From: Symsagittifera roscoffensis
Lineage: Eukaryota > Xenacoelomorpha > Acoela > Convolutidae
Reading direction: 5' to 3'
Assembly (NCBI RefSeq): GCF_963678635.1
Contig: NC_087064.1
Span: 50,141,346-50,205,345 of the forward strand
DNA: 64,000 nucleotides
Shown: one piece after another, positions 34,194 through 46,599 of the stretch
Layout: each line of letters begins with the position of its first letter
Position numbering within the stretch: position 1 is the first letter of the stretch
Made by a program: the position numbers and the translations under genes
Notes under the pieces: generated by a model
The model's database searches: none
Seen by the model: only the letters and a program-made list of their open reading frames with translations
What the model was told of the DNA's origin: nothing

Positions 34194-34654
34194 GACATTA
34201 AGGTGGCAATTTGAACAATTTCTATTGGCTGAATTTAAACTAGAATTAATCGAGGTTATTTTCAGCATGTTTTTACAGAAATGTGAAAGTTGAAAGTGAT
34301 TTAAAAAGATTGTTTACGGTAATCTAAAATAACGTTGTTTCTGAATTTCAACTTTCTTTAATATTTTTGACTGTGGAACGAATGTCTTATAGTTTTTTCT
34401 CTGTTGACTTCTAAGACGTGAGGATTCTCTATGTTTGGATTTTTGTTGTTGATCCTGTGGTAAGATTTTTTCTGTTAGTTTGCGATTTTTTCTCTTTTTT
34501 TGAGTTATTTTTGGTTCTGGTGTGTTGGATTTTTGAGGGTCTATATTTTACTGTTGGATTGTATTTTTACTTTTTGTGTTATTAACATTTTGATTTTGTT
34601 TTAGTTGTGAATGATTATGAACGATGTGTAAGCCTGTAAAAGAGTATAATTGAT

Positions 34655-35311
34655 TTAATTTGCGGAGTGCGTATTCTTTTGGATAATAAGGTAAAGGTTG
34701 TTACGGTGTTGAATGATTTCTTTTTTGCTGGAGTCAGTAAGCTTGTATGTTACTTCAGTGGGTTTATCAAACATTTGATATGGTCCTTTTCGAAGTGGTT
34801 GTAGTTTTTTGGATATTCCCTTTTGTGTATTAAAATTGGGTATTAAAACAAATGTTCTAATTTTTAAATCGGTAGCTGGCATGAAGCGTGAAATAATTTG
34901 GTTGTTTATATTTTGCCTTTGTAACAATTTCTTTGTTACTTTTTGGTGTATTTCATAATCTTTTTTATCTCTATTTAAAATCCATTCGGTACGTGTACGG
35001 GAAGCTAATTTTAAAATTTGTGGATGGTGAAAGTGGTCTTCATCATGAGTATGTAATGGTAGATTATAACAAATTGAATCTTTGTTTGGTTGACAATATC
35101 CTTGTGTATTTTTATATGCATTTGCTGTGAACATAATTGGTTTTCGTGGCTTTTGATTAAAAACCATTTCGTATGGTGACATTCCTAGGGTTGTTGTAAT
35201 TTGTGAATTATAAGATAAGGGAAATAATTTTACATCTGCTGACCATTCAGTGTATCTCCTATCATTTCCATTTATGATACATCGAAGATATTCTTGTAGT
35301 GAACGGTTCAT
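34655..35311 (-). pseudogene. Orphan integrase C-terminal fragment (repeat copy 1)
   Basis: 218 codons from MNRSLQEYL to the C-terminal GPY-type domain (GPYQMFDKPTEVTYKL). It lacks the zinc-binding domain and both catalytic Asp residues, so it cannot be an active integrase. It is the repeat copy farthest from the intact part. Confidence 0.9.
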
Positions 35312-35840
35312 ACCTTCAACTAATCCATTTGTCCATGGTGCATGAGATGTACGTGGTTTAAGTTTGATGTTATACAGGTGACATTAAGGTGGCAATTTGA
35401 ACGATTTCTATTGGCTGAATTTAAACTAGAATTAATCGAGGTTATTTTCAGCATGTTTTTACAGAAATGTGAAAGTTTAAAGTGATTTAAAAAGAATGTT
35501 TACGGTAATCTAAAATAACGTTGTTTCTGAATTTCAACTTTCTTTAATTTTTTTGACTGTGGAATGAATGTCTTATAGTTTTTTCTCTGTTGACTTCTAA
35601 GACGTGAGGATTCTCTATGTTTGGATTTTTGTTGTTGATCCTGTGGTAAGATTTTTTCTGTTAGTTTGCGATTTTTTCTCTTTTTTTGAGTTATTTTTGG
35701 TTCTGGTGTGTTGGATTTTTGAGGGTCTATATTTTACTGTTGGATTGTATTTTTACTTTTTGTGTTATTAACATTTTGAGTTTGTTTTAGTTGTGAATGA
35801 TTATGAACGATGTGTAAGCCTGTAAAAGAGTATAATTGAT

Positions 35841-36497
35841 TTAATTTGCGGAGTGCGTATTCTTTTGGATAATAAGGTAAAGGTTGTTACGGTGTTGAAT
35901 GATTTCTTTTTTGCTGGAGTCAGTAAGCTTGTATGTTACTTCAGTGGGTTTATCAAACATTTGATATGGTCCTTTTCGAAGTGGTTGTAGTTTTTTGGAT
36001 ATTCCCTTTTGTGTATTAAATTTGGGTATTAAAACAAATGTTCCAATTTTTAAATCGGTAGCTGGCATGAAGCGTGAAATAATTTGGTTGTTTATATTTT
36101 GCCTTTGTAACAATTTCTTTGTTACTTTTTGGTGTATTTCATAATCTTTTTTATCTCTATTTAAAATCCATTCGGTACGTGTACGGGAAGCTAATTTTAA
36201 AATTTGTGGATGGTGAAAGTGGTCTTCATCATGAGTATGTAATGGTAGATTATAACAAATTGAATCTTTGTTTGATTGACATTATCCTTGTGTGTTTTTA
36301 TATGCATTTGCTGTGAACATAATTGGTTTTCGTGGCTTTTGATTAAAAACCATTTCGTATGGTGACATTCCTAGGGTTGTTGTAATTTGTGAATTATAAG
36401 ATAAGGGAAATAATTTTACATCTGCTGACCATTCAGTGTATCTCATATCATTTCCATTTATGATACATCGAAGATATTCTTGTAGTGAACGGTTCAT
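35841..36497 (-). pseudogene. Orphan integrase C-terminal fragment (repeat copy 2), broken
   Basis: The same protein segment as copy 1, broken near 36282-36113 by a stop and a frame change. The open pieces are 36497-36282 and 36113-35841. Confidence 0.88.
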
Positions 36498-37026
36498 ACC
36501 TTCAACTAATCCATTTGTCCATGGTGCATGAGATGTACGTGGTTTAAGTTTGATGTTATACAGGTGACATTAAGGTGGCTATTTGAACGATTTCTATTAG
36601 CTGAATTTAAACTAGAATTAATCGAGGTTATTTTCAGCTTGTTTTTACAGAAATGTGAAAGTTTAAAGTGATTTAAAAAGAATGTTTACGGTAATCTAAA
36701 ATAACGTTGTTTCTGAATTTCAACTTTCTTTAATATTTTTGACTGTGGAATGAATGTCTTATAGTTTTTTCTCTGTTGACTTCTAAGACGTGAGGATTCT
36801 CTATGTTTGGATTTTTGTTGTTGAACCTGTGGTAAGATTTTTTCTGTTAGTTTGCGATTTTTTCTCTTTTTTTTAGTTATTTTTGGTTCTGGTGTGTTGG
36901 ATTTTTGAGGGTCTATATTTTACTGTTGGATTGTATTTTTACTTTTTGTGTTATTAACATTTTGATTTTGTTTTAGTTGTGAATGATTATGAACGATGTG
37001 TAAGCCTGTAAAAGAGTATAAATGAT

Positions 37027-38224
37027 TTAATTTGCGGAGTGCGTATTCTTTTGGATAATAAGGTAAAGGTTGTTACGGTGTTGAATGATTTCTTTTTTGC
37101 TGGAGTCAGTAAGCTTGTATGTTACTTCAGTGGGTTTATCAAACATTTGATATGGTCCTTTTCGAAGTGGTTGTAGTTTTTTGGATATTCCCTTTTGTGT
37201 ATTAAAATTGGGTATTAAAACATATGTTCCAATTTTTAAATCGGTAGCTGGCATGAAGCGTGAAATAATTTGGTTGTTTATATTTTGCCTTTGTAACAAT
37301 TTCTTTGTTACTTTTTGGTGTATTTCATAATCTTTTTTATCTCTATTTAAAATCCATTCGGTACGTGTACGGGAAGCTAATTTTAAAATTTGTGGATGGT
37401 GAAAGTGGTCTTCATCATGAGTATGTAATGGTAGATTATAACAAATTGAATCTTTGTTTGGTTGACAATATCCTTGTGTATTTTTATATGCACTTGCTGT
37501 GAACATAATTGGTTTTCGTGGCTTTTGATTAAAAACCATTTCGTATGGTGACATTCCTAGGGTTGTTGTAATTTGTGAATTATAAGATAAGGGAAATAAT
37601 TTTACATCTGCTGACCATTCAGTGTATCTCCTATCATTTCCATTTATGATACATCGAAGATATTCTTGTAGTGAACGGTTCATACCTTCAACTAATCCAT
37701 TTGTCCATGATGCATGAGATGTACGTGGTTTAAGTTTGATGTTATACAGGTGGCATAACGTGATGATTTCATTGTTTATGAATTCTGTGCCATTATCTGT
37801 AACTAGTATTTCGGGTAATCCGAATTTAGCTATCCAATGTTCGTAGAGTAATGTGTATGCATAATAAGCATTACAACGTGGTACTGGGTTGAGTGCTACG
37901 TAGTGTGTAAATGCATCAACATTGACCATTATACGTGAGTTTCCTTCTGAGGATGGTGAAATTGGTCCCTTTGTGTCAAATGAAATTCTATGATTGAAAT
38001 ATAGACTTTGTCCTTTAAAGTCTTGTTTTGGTGCTATTTGTTTTTGATTTGGGTAAGGTGTAATTAATTGACATCTTATGCAATCGTTGCTTGCATAATA
38101 CTTTAATCCAAATTGGTGCATTTGGGAAGTAAAAATTTTGTGTAAAAATTGAATATGTCTTTTCTGATCCTGTTTGTCCTTTTGTGTTTTGTGTGTGTGA
38201 TATGTTGAATGCTATCAAGATCAT
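37027..38224 (-). pseudogene. pol: Integrase of the Ty3/gypsy element
   Basis: The integrase inserts the element's DNA into the genome. 38121-37027 is a continuous frame of 364 codons. It contains the end of the HHCC zinc-binding domain (NDCIRCQ), the first catalytic Asp in RISFDTKGPIS, the second in LVTDNGTEF and the Glu in GLVEGMN, completing D,D-35-E. A C-terminal GPY/F-type domain (LRKGPYQMF) follows. The His pair of the zinc domain lies upstream in another frame (about 38215-38140), so the gene as a whole is frameshifted. It ends in a frame shift compared with the expected C-terminus. Confidence 0.95.
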
Positions 38225-38902
38225 GCTGAGGGGGAGAGAGGGTACTTTAGAATCGGATGTATTATATTCTAAAAAATCTGTATTTTCATTTATAGTAGTA
38301 TTATTGAATTTTCTAAAATATCGGAGGAGTGTTTTGTTTCCTGATACTGTTGTGTCAGCTTTTGCTTTGTTTTATATTTGTGTCATGATTTAAGTTGTCT
38401 AATCATAGGGTCAAATTTTGGTATTTTTGTATCAATTGTAGGGTAATTTTTTCTGTTGGTGATAAAAAAATATTTCGACTTCTATTTTCATGGAGGTTGA
38501 AACCTTGATTTACTGTGTATTTTATATCAGTTGTCGGTGGTCCTGATAAATTTGAAACTTCAGTTAAATTTTCTTTTTCTATAAATGGGAAAGGATCTTT
38601 TTTGTGTTTTGTGTGGCTGTTGCTTTATTGTCTTTTCTTGAGTATTATTTTTTATCCAATGTGAATATGGGATTGGTTTAAATGTGGATGTACCTAATAA
38701 ATCGACTTCATAGTGATTGTTTTGACAATCTAAATAAAGTGGAAAATGTTGTAAATTATTTATCTGTGATTGATCTATATCTGTTTTTACTGCATATTTA
38801 CGTTCTATTCGTGGTGATGTTTCGTTTTTTGCAAGATAAAATTTGATATTTTGTGGTATTTCAACTGTAGTTTTTCGTGTGAGGATTTCAGGTGGTGTAT
38901 TT
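38225..38902 (-). other. Linker between RNase H and integrase
   Basis: Coding-like on the minus strand but broken by stops in each frame. No domain is recognised. It links the RNase H segment (ending 38903) to the integrase zinc domain. Confidence 0.5.
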
Positions 38903-40342
38903 CTACTTAGTGTATCTGGTAATGCAAGATTTTTTTCCTGCTGTCCAAACTATATGTAAGTTCGGAAACTTCATTAAAATTAATTGAAATCTGTAAACTC
39001 GATGGTTTGGGTTCGATTTTTGTGTAAAAAGAAATATAATCGGTTTGTGATCCGTAAAAAAAACGGCTGGATGTTTTGATCCAAGTATCAGAAATTCAAA
39101 TTCTGTAGGTGTGTACATTATAGCTGTGCATTCTCTCATGAGAGTAAAGAGTCGTAGTTCGGCTTGTGTAAATAAGCGAGAATTTGCTGATATTAGGTTC
39201 ATCTTATTTGTTCCACTGTGCGATTGTAGTATTGCTGCGCCGATGCCAAAACTTGAAACATCGCACATTGCATAGAATGGTTGATTTGGATCTGGGATTG
39301 TATTTGATGTTTGTTCTGTTAGCAGTTTTTTATTTTCGTCAAATCGTGTTTGATGTTTAGTAGTCCATTCAAAGTTGTTTTGCTGTCTAAGGATGTTATA
39401 GAAAGGTCTTAAGTATAATTGCATTTTGTACACATAATTACTTAAGAAAGTTAACATTCCAACGAATTCTTGGATTTTCTTTTTATTCGTGGGTGGCTGA
39501 ATTTTTTGAATTGCGTCTATGGGTGATTTTAATTGAGTTATAGTGTTTCTTTCAAAAATATGTCCAAGAAACTTTACACGTGTTAGAAAAAAATAAGATT
39601 TATCTGGGGCTGCTTTCATATTTTCAGTTTTTAGTATTTGATGATACTGTTCCAAAATTAAAAACATTTCATCTTTAGTTTGTGATTGCATGAAATCATC
39701 GTCTAAATATGTGATCGCATTTTTCTTGAGTATAAGAGGTCTAAAGATTTTACTAATAAAAGCTGAAAAAACTGCTGGTCCTATGGATATTCCATAGAAT
39801 AATCTGTTGAATTTGTATTGTTGATTTCCATGAACGAATTATGTTAGTCGCCGTGACTGTTCGTCTAATGGCATTTGATTATATGCACTATTCATGTCTG
39901 CGGTTATGAAGTATTTACCATTTTTTTTGTTAAAATTACCTGAATTGGTTCTATGGGCTAGTTACATTTAGCTTCGTCAATTAGGGAACTGAGATATCTA
40001 GCGTCTAGAACAATTTTTAGTGATTATTCTTTAGCGAGGATGATAACTCGGTTGATAAAGGTGTTACCTTTTTGGTTGCTCTTCTTCATTGACTGGAGAT
40101 ATAGCTTCATATTGATGTAAAATGTCAAGTAGTCTATTTACTTTATCTTGTAAGTGTATTGGTACTTTGCTTGCTCTTTGTTTTTTGAAAATTGCGTCAG
40201 GTTTTAAAGATAAATATAGAGGTGAACTAATTTTTCCGACATAAAATTTTGATATTGCATAAACTGTTGGATATTTTAGCAACAGTTTAGCTAATTTGTC
40301 GAATTCGTTTTGTGTTATTTGAGAATGTTGAAAATTAAACAT
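38903..40342 (-). pseudogene. pol: Reverse transcriptase and RNase H of the Ty3/gypsy element
   Basis: On the minus strand, 40342-40064 carries the RT N-terminal part. Around 39900 is ADMNSAYNQMPL with the first catalytic Asp, and near 39715 is YLDDD with the other two. The open frame 39691-38903 covers KFLGHIFE, the thumb, the FVGMLTFLSNY connection and RNase H with its Asp in YAMCDVSSFGIGAAIL. The catalytic motifs are intact, but stops and frame changes occur near 40063, 39840 and 39700. The FLGHIF and RNase H patterns are typical of Ty3/gypsy. Confidence 0.95.
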
Positions 40343-40344
40343 TG

Positions 40345-40758
40345 TTAGAAATTTTTGTTGTTCTTCTGTATAATGCGATATTTTAAACGTTGGTTTATAA
40401 TATATTGTTTTTGTGAAATAAACTGTGTTTTTTTTCCATTGCTTATTATTTTATTTATTGATAATTCTTCATCGAGAAATATTGATTGACATTTATCTAG
40501 TAATTGTAACATATTATTGACTCGATATGCTACTTCGTTTGGGGTTGAAGTTGTAGCATTTGTTTCACAATATCCAAAGAGTCCTAGAGGTAATATTATC
40601 TGGTATGGTGAATTAATATATACGTGTAATGAAATAATGTCCGAGTTTGAGTTTTTCATATATTTTGTGGATGAAATTGATATTCGCAAAAATTTATGGA
40701 TAGGTTTGAATTCGAGGTCTGACTTAAAAAAGTTGTTGTTTGTTTTGATTTTCATCAT
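40345..40758 (-). CDS. Pol segment upstream of RT (spacer region)
   Basis: 137 codons on the minus strand, immediately before the RT part. No catalytic motif is recognised. It contains two Cys in LFGYCE and LLDKCQ and a Lys-rich end. It probably belongs to the pol polyprotein between protease and RT. Confidence 0.5.
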   Translation of the reverse strand: MMKIKTNNNFFKSDLEFKPIHKFLRISISSTKYMKNSNSDIISLHVYINSPYQIILPLGLFGYCETNATTSTPNEVAYRVNNMLQLLDKCQSIFLDEELSINKIISNGKKTQFISQKQYIINQRLKYRIIQKNNKNF

Positions 40759-40879
40759 ACTGGTGAACGGTGAACTTGTTTGATTGAAAAATTATATAAA
40801 TTTTCCGATAGTGGTTTCAGATATTTTCGTTGCTGATTGTATATAGGGTAGGATTTTGAGAAAAATGGTGGTTGTTTGT

Positions 40880-41290
40880 TTAATCTTTGAAAAAATGTTA
40901 AGGATGTTTTTTATCCTCGTGTACTTGTCTTTATATGAAGTTTACTATTCAAAAAATTTATTGTGGGAATACACTTAGTTATAATTGGTATGCCAATGAT
41001 ATTGTGTTTTATATCTGTTATGTGGAATGTGTGTTTAAATGGTTTGCTTAAGATTTTGTTTTGCTCCATTGTTCTCGTGGGAACTAGGAAAAGTTGGATT
41101 TTTCCATAATTTACTAATGTTGAGCCTTGTGCTGTTGCTAATTTGCTGGCTGCTTTAATAGGTGCTAGGGTTGGATGTAATGTTTTAATTTCATTCCAAG
41201 TGGGAATATTGATTATATTTGACTCTGCTTCTGATTCTATTAAAAAATCTATTTCAAGATCTGGTGGTTGAAATTCTTTACTTTTTGGAC
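40880..41290 (-). pseudogene. Retroelement aspartic protease region with mutated active site
   Basis: The minus-strand reading around 41260-41200 gives DFLIESEAESNIINIPTW. This aligns in pattern with the D-S/T-G-A active-site loop of retroviral-type aspartic proteases. Here the catalytic Asp is Glu and the Gly is Glu (ESEA), so the protease would be inactive. Downstream, near 40980, IIGIPII resembles the conserved flap-end/ILG motif. Stops in frame occur after this. Confidence 0.6.
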
Positions 41291-41330
41291 TTTCTAAGAG
41301 AAATGGAAATGTGCAAATTTTTTCTCTTGG

Positions 41331-41561
41331 TTAATCTTTTTGTATATTTTGATATACGTGGTTTGTATTTGAGCTTTGTACTTCGTCTTTTTCGGGTTTA
41401 ATTACAGTGTTATTTCTTTTTACTTCTTGTTCAACTGGTACATTATTACTATTAGATGTACTGTAGTAATTGTAGAGAAGTTCCAATTGATTCTCGTAAA
41501 TGTGTGAAGTGAAAGGTTGTTCATATAAGATAGGGTCGTAATCATTTTCAGCTGTGATCAT
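41331..41561 (-). CDS. Short polar ORF between gag and protease
   Basis: 76 codons, minus strand, rich in Asn, Tyr and Glu, no recognised motif. Probably part of the gag-pol linker. Confidence 0.35.
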   Translation of the reverse strand: MITAENDYDPILYEQPFTSHIYENQLELLYNYYSTSNSNNVPVEQEVKRNNTVIKPEKDEVQSSNTNHVYQNIQKD

Positions 41562-42045
41562 TTTAACTGAGATAGTATTATTTGTATCACTTTAGCTGTC
41601 TGTTGATTCACAATTAATGTGGTTTAATTGTAATTCTGTACTTTCTGTATCATCGATACCAGGGGGTCTGAATTTGCTTCTTCAATTGTTTGTACTTGAT
41701 GAATTTGTCTTTGATGTTTCGTAGTATTGCTTCAGTATCTGTTTTGGGAATCGGAGTAGCGATAATTATTTCTATGAGGAGATTGAGATTAATTCATTTG
41801 CTGATTGTTCTATTTCAGATTCCTATTCTGTGAAATATTTCGTGATCTATTGTGACAGTTTTTGTTATTCAACCGCTGATAATTGGGACTTTTCTATGAA
41901 TTGTTTTTTGATCTATTGTTTTGGTAACGTTGAATTCGATTATTGGAATAGCTTCTATGCCTATTGATTGAATAGTTTCTGTTTCTATTGTATGATGAGT
42001 TTCGTGATCTATCGTTTGAATAGTGTCTTTTCCTAGAACTTAAAT

Positions 42046-43836
42046 GGGAACTGGTATCAAAAAATTTTGTTCTCTTTGAATTTGATCGTGAATAGTTATT
42101 TCTATACTGATTATTTTGGCTATTTGATCGACTATATCTATTTTGTGAGAAATTTCGTTAATTTTTTTGTTCTGGTGATCTACCTCTATAATTAGAATTA
42201 TAGGGTGATTTGTTTCTTGAGTAATTTGAATTATTTGGAAGTGGTTTACCAGAGCTGATGTTACTAACTATGTTTTTGCTTGGCAAATTTTGATCTTTTT
42301 TCATATATTGATAGAATGATTTATTTGGTTCTTTGTATTTTTGTGGTTTTTTTTTGTTATCTTGTTGTTTTTGTCTACATTCGGCAAAACTATGTCCGTA
42401 TCTTCGGCAATAATTACACCATTTTTTGAAAGATGGTTAACATTTGAAATTTGGGTTTTTCTCATATATGTTTAAAATTTTAGTGATTTTTTCAGTTAGA
42501 TCTACGTCTGAATCTTGTATGTTGTTTATATGAGTAGTATTTGTTTCGATTCTATTGACGTATTGTAGTTTAAAATTTTCTGTTGCTTCGAGTTTCATTG
42601 TGATTTCTGCTTGTTCTAGTTTTTCAACTAGCTTTCTGAAATCTAATTTTGGTTCTCGAATTGAGGAGGGATGTGATGCTCTCTTTTTAATAGCTATTTT
42701 CCTTAATTGGGGTGTTAGAGTCATCAGTAAATCTTCTTTCATTTTCGTGTTTTTATAATCATGGGTGTTAAGTGAATTTGCTTTTCGAACTAAGGTTTCA
42801 ATTCTAACTGCCAATTGTTTAATTGTTTCGTTTGGTAGTCTACGAATTTCGTTACATAAAACTCATTGATGTTGTTTATTTCTTTCAGAGTCAAACATTT
42901 TTGAAAATTCTTGTGTGAATCTTTTCCAATCAGTTTTTTTTTCTATATGTAAAACTGAAAACCATTTCTGAGCTGCGCCATCAAGTGTTATTTGTATTAA
43001 CGCTGTGCGTCTATGTATCCTATTTTGGTGAAGTGGCGTATTAATTGGTTCGGGTCCTATATTTCAAATTAAATTTGCTGTTACTGCATTTAGATAATCT
43101 TCTACAGAATATTCAGGGTATGTTCCTGTGAATACCATTAATGGTTTATTCGATGTTATTGATGATCCATCCATTATATTTGGATTCATTGTCATTTGTA
43201 GTGATTCTGCGGCATTTGGCATTTGTGAAAAATTTGTAAATTGATTTTGTGTTTTTTTGTGTTGTTGTAAATAATATGGTAATTGTAATTCATTTTACAT
43301 TTTTATTGGTTGATAAGAATGCATAATGGCTGGATTTGTGAATGTACTGGTTGATAGGATTGTGTGCTTGGTTGAATTTGTATGTTCATCGGTTGATAGC
43401 TTTGTATATTAGCTAAATTTTGTATGTGATATTTTATATTTTGAGATACTTGAACATGTCGAGGTTTTTTTGTACGATAATCTTATGTGTATGGTGCAAA
43501 AATACCTAGTTGATAATAATCGTCATCGTCTGATGATAAATAGTTTGATGTGTGATATGGTGTTTGTTGTTTATTTCTAGTTTAATGAAAAAATGGATAA
43601 TTTTTACTGTGATCTTGAGAGGGATGTGGATAGTCATGAAAATTTGCTGAATTTGTGGATGTCATGGGAAAAATCGACTTTTGTGAAAATAAAAGATTTT
43701 GCTTTTGTATACGGGGAGGATGAGTTGTTTTCGATGAATGTACATAATTATAATTGTGTTCTGCGAAATTACTCCTAGTAAATGTTCTTTGTCTGTGAGT
43801 AGGTTTTGTCATAGGTCTATATGTTCGATAATCCAT
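42046..43836 (-). pseudogene. gag: gag, downstream duplicate copy, degenerate
   Basis: The open segments 43836-43582 (Tyr/His/Asn-rich start) and 42814-42437 (end of capsid) correspond to those of the upstream copy. The zinc knuckle is still readable just after 42430 (CNYCRRYGHSFAEC), but a TAA replaces a codon directly upstream of it and the capsid frame is broken by stops near 43060. This copy lies next to pol. Confidence 0.85.
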
Positions 43837-44212
43837 ATGTGAATTTTTTGAAGCAACCGAGGGTTTAACCGTAGTTACTTGTGGTAATGTTTGATTTTTA
43901 GGTTTTGTGTTGTAAGGTTTGAATATATTGGTGAAATACTTTGTTGTGTAGTTGTTACTACTGTTTCAACTACCGTTTCATTTACAAATTGTGATGGTGT
44001 TTGAATATCTTGTTGTATAAAATTTCTAGTTCCATTCTAATTTTCTTGTTGTACAAAGGTTGAATTTAAGCTATTATTTTGTCTTCTATCAGGTAAAAAT
44101 GGGAACTGGTATCAAAAAACTCTCTTCTGTTTGAATTTGATCGTGAATAGTTATTTCTATACTGATTATTTTGGATATTTGATCGACTATATCTATTTTG
44201 TGAGAAATTTCG

Positions 44213-45895
44213 TTAATTTCTTTGTTCTGGTGATCTACCTCTATAATTAGAACTATAGGGTGATTGGTTTCTTGAGTAATTTGAATTATTTGGAAGTGGT
44301 TTACCAGAGCTGTTGTTACTATCTATGTTTTTGTTTGGCAAATTTTGATCTTTTTTCATATATTGATAGAATGATTTATTTGGTTCTTTGTATTTTTGTG
44401 GTTTGTTTTTGTTATCTTGTTGTTTTTGTCTACATTCGGCAAAACTATGTCCGTATCTTGGGCAATAGTTACACCATTTTTTAAAAGATGGTTTACATTT
44501 GAAATTTGGGTTTTTCTCATATATGTTTAAAACTTTAGTGATTTTTTCAGTTAGATCTACGTCTGAATCTTGTATGTTGTTTATATGAGTAGTATTTGTT
44601 TCGATTCTATTGACGTATAGTAGTTTAAAATTTTCCGTTGCTTCGAGTTTCATTGTGATTTCTGTTTGTTCTAGTTTATCAACTAGCTTTCTGAAATCTA
44701 AATCTGGTTCTCGAATTGAGGAGGGATGTGATGCTCTCTTTTTAATAGCTATTTTCCTTAATTGGGGTGTTAGAGTCATCATTAAAACTTCTGTCAATTT
44801 CGTGTTTTTATCATCATTGGTGTTAAGTGAATTTGCTTTTCGAACTAAGGTTTCAATTCTAACTGCCAATTGTTTAATTGTTTCGTTTGGCAGTCTACTA
44901 ATTTTGTTACATAAAACTCATTGATGTTCTTTGTTTCTTTCAGAGTCAAACATTTTTGAAAATTCTTTCTCTGTGAATCTTTTCCAATCAGTTTTTTTTC
45001 TATAGGTAAAACTGAAAACCATTTCTGAGCTCCGCCATCAAGTGTTATTTGTATTAACGCTGTGCGTCTATGTATCCTATTTTGGTGAAGTGGCGTATTA
45101 ATTGGTTCGGGTCCTATATTTAAAATTAAATTTGCTGTTACTGCATTTAGATAATCTTCTAAAGAATATTCAAGGTCTGTTCCTGTGAATACCATTAATG
45201 GTTTATTCGATGTTATTGATGATCCATCCATTATATATGAATTCATTGTCATTTGTAGTGATTCTGCGGCATTTGGCATTTGTGAAAAATTTGTAAATTG
45301 ATTTTGTGTTTTTTTTGTGTTGTTGTAAATAATATGGTAATTGTAATTCATTTTACATTTGTGTTGGTTGATAAGAATGCATAATGGCTGGGTTTTGTGA
45401 ATGTACTGGTTGATAGGATTGTGTGCTTGGTTGAAATTGTATGTTCATCGGTTGATAGCTTTGTATATTAGCTAAATTTTGTGGGTGATATTTTATATGT
45501 TGAGATACTTGAACTTGTCGAGGTTTTTTTGTACGTTAATCTTATGTGTATGGTGCAAAAATACCTAGTTGATAATAATCGTCATCGTCTGATGATAAAT
45601 AGTTTGATGTGTGATATGGTGTTAGTTGTTTATTTCTAGTTTAATGAAAAAATGGATAATTTTCACTGTGATCTTGAGAGGGATGTGGATAGTCATGAAA
45701 ATTTGCTGAATTTGTGGATGTCATGGGAAAAATCAACTTTTGTGAAAATAGAAGATTTTGCTTTTGTATACGGGGAGGATGAGTTAGTTTCGATGAATGT
45801 ACATAATTATAATTGTGTTCTGCGAAATTACTTCTAGTAAATGTTCTTTGTCTGTGTGTAGGTTTTGTCATAGGTCTGTATGTTTGATAATCCAT
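44213..45895 (-). pseudogene. gag: gag, upstream copy (capsid and nucleocapsid)
   Basis: Gag forms the virus-like particle. The open segments are 45895-45641, 45351-44845 and 44869-44213. The middle one has a capsid-like stretch (PLMVFTGTDLEYSLEDYLNA and a Trp-containing block, KWFSVLP) of the Ty3/gypsy type. The last has a CCHC zinc knuckle, CNYCPRYGHSFAEC (C-x2-C-x4-H-x4-C), followed by an Asn/Ser/Arg-rich tail. Frame changes at about 44860 and between 45640 and 45351 break it. Confidence 0.9.
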
Positions 45896-46160
45896 ATGTA
45901 AATTTTTTGGAGCAACCGAGGGTTTAACCGTCGTTACTTGTGGTATTTTTTGATTTTTAGGTTTTGGTGCTGTAAGGTTTGGATATATTGGTGAAATACT
46001 TTGTTGTGTAGTTGTTACTATTGTTTCAACTACCGTTTCATTTACAAATTGTGATGGTGTTTGAATATCTTGTTGTATAAAATTTCTAGTTCTATTCTAA
46101 TTTTTTTGTTGTACAAGGGGTGAATTTGAGCTATTATTTTGTCTTCTATCAGGTAAAAAT

Positions 46161-46599
46161 GAATTATAGTTTAAAGGTTTTGCATCTATTGTAAGTGGAA
46201 ATAACTCTACATAGTCTTTGTGAAGAGAAATTGTACTGATTGCTTGACTTGAGATGTCTATTGGTATGTTCAAAAATAATGGATGAGACCATTCAGGGTC
46301 CCAAATATAGTCTGATTGTTCTGCAATGACATTGTCGTCATTGGTACTTTGAGGTCTAAAATTTTTTTTGCTTGTGCAATTAAATCAATATTATGTGCAA
46401 AATAATCAATAATGAACCATGCTTTTGTAAATCATGTTAAACATTTTGTGAAATATCGTTGCTTGTAAAATTTACACGGGTTGTGTTTAAAAATGTTGAA
46501 AAGTGGCAATTTCATTTCTGACTTTTGTGTGTCTTGATGTTTGTACTGGTGATGTACTGTCAGTTCTTATATGTTCTAGTATAGATATATAACTTTATA
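46161..46599 (-). other. Segment between gag and the upstream ORFs
   Basis: No clear frame. It is AT-rich with stops in all frames and is probably the decayed N-terminus of gag or an untranslated spacer. Confidence 0.4.

Larger units (their letters stand above)
34194..37751 (-). repeat. Three tandem copies of a 1186-bp integrase C-terminal unit
   Basis: Copies at 34194-35379, 35380-36565 and 36566-37751 have exactly equal spacing (1186 bp) and differ by only a few substitutions. Each starts, in the minus direction, inside the integrase core after CHLYN and runs through the active-site Glu region, the C-terminal domain and the downstream spacer. Only the copy at 36566-37751 connects to the N-terminal half of integrase; the other two are orphan fragments. 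Confidence 0.95.
42046..46160 (-). repeat. Tandem duplication of the gag region (2 x about 2.06 kb)
   Basis: 42046-44100 and 44101-46160 are direct repeats at a spacing of 2055-2060 bp, a few percent diverged. The junction is AAAAATG/GGAACTGG near 44100. Both copies span the gag reading frames including the zinc-knuckle region. Confidence 0.95.

Noticed and set aside
34933-37502. 65-codon plus-strand frames repeated three times with equal spacing
   Set aside because: Antisense shadows of the triplicated integrase unit.
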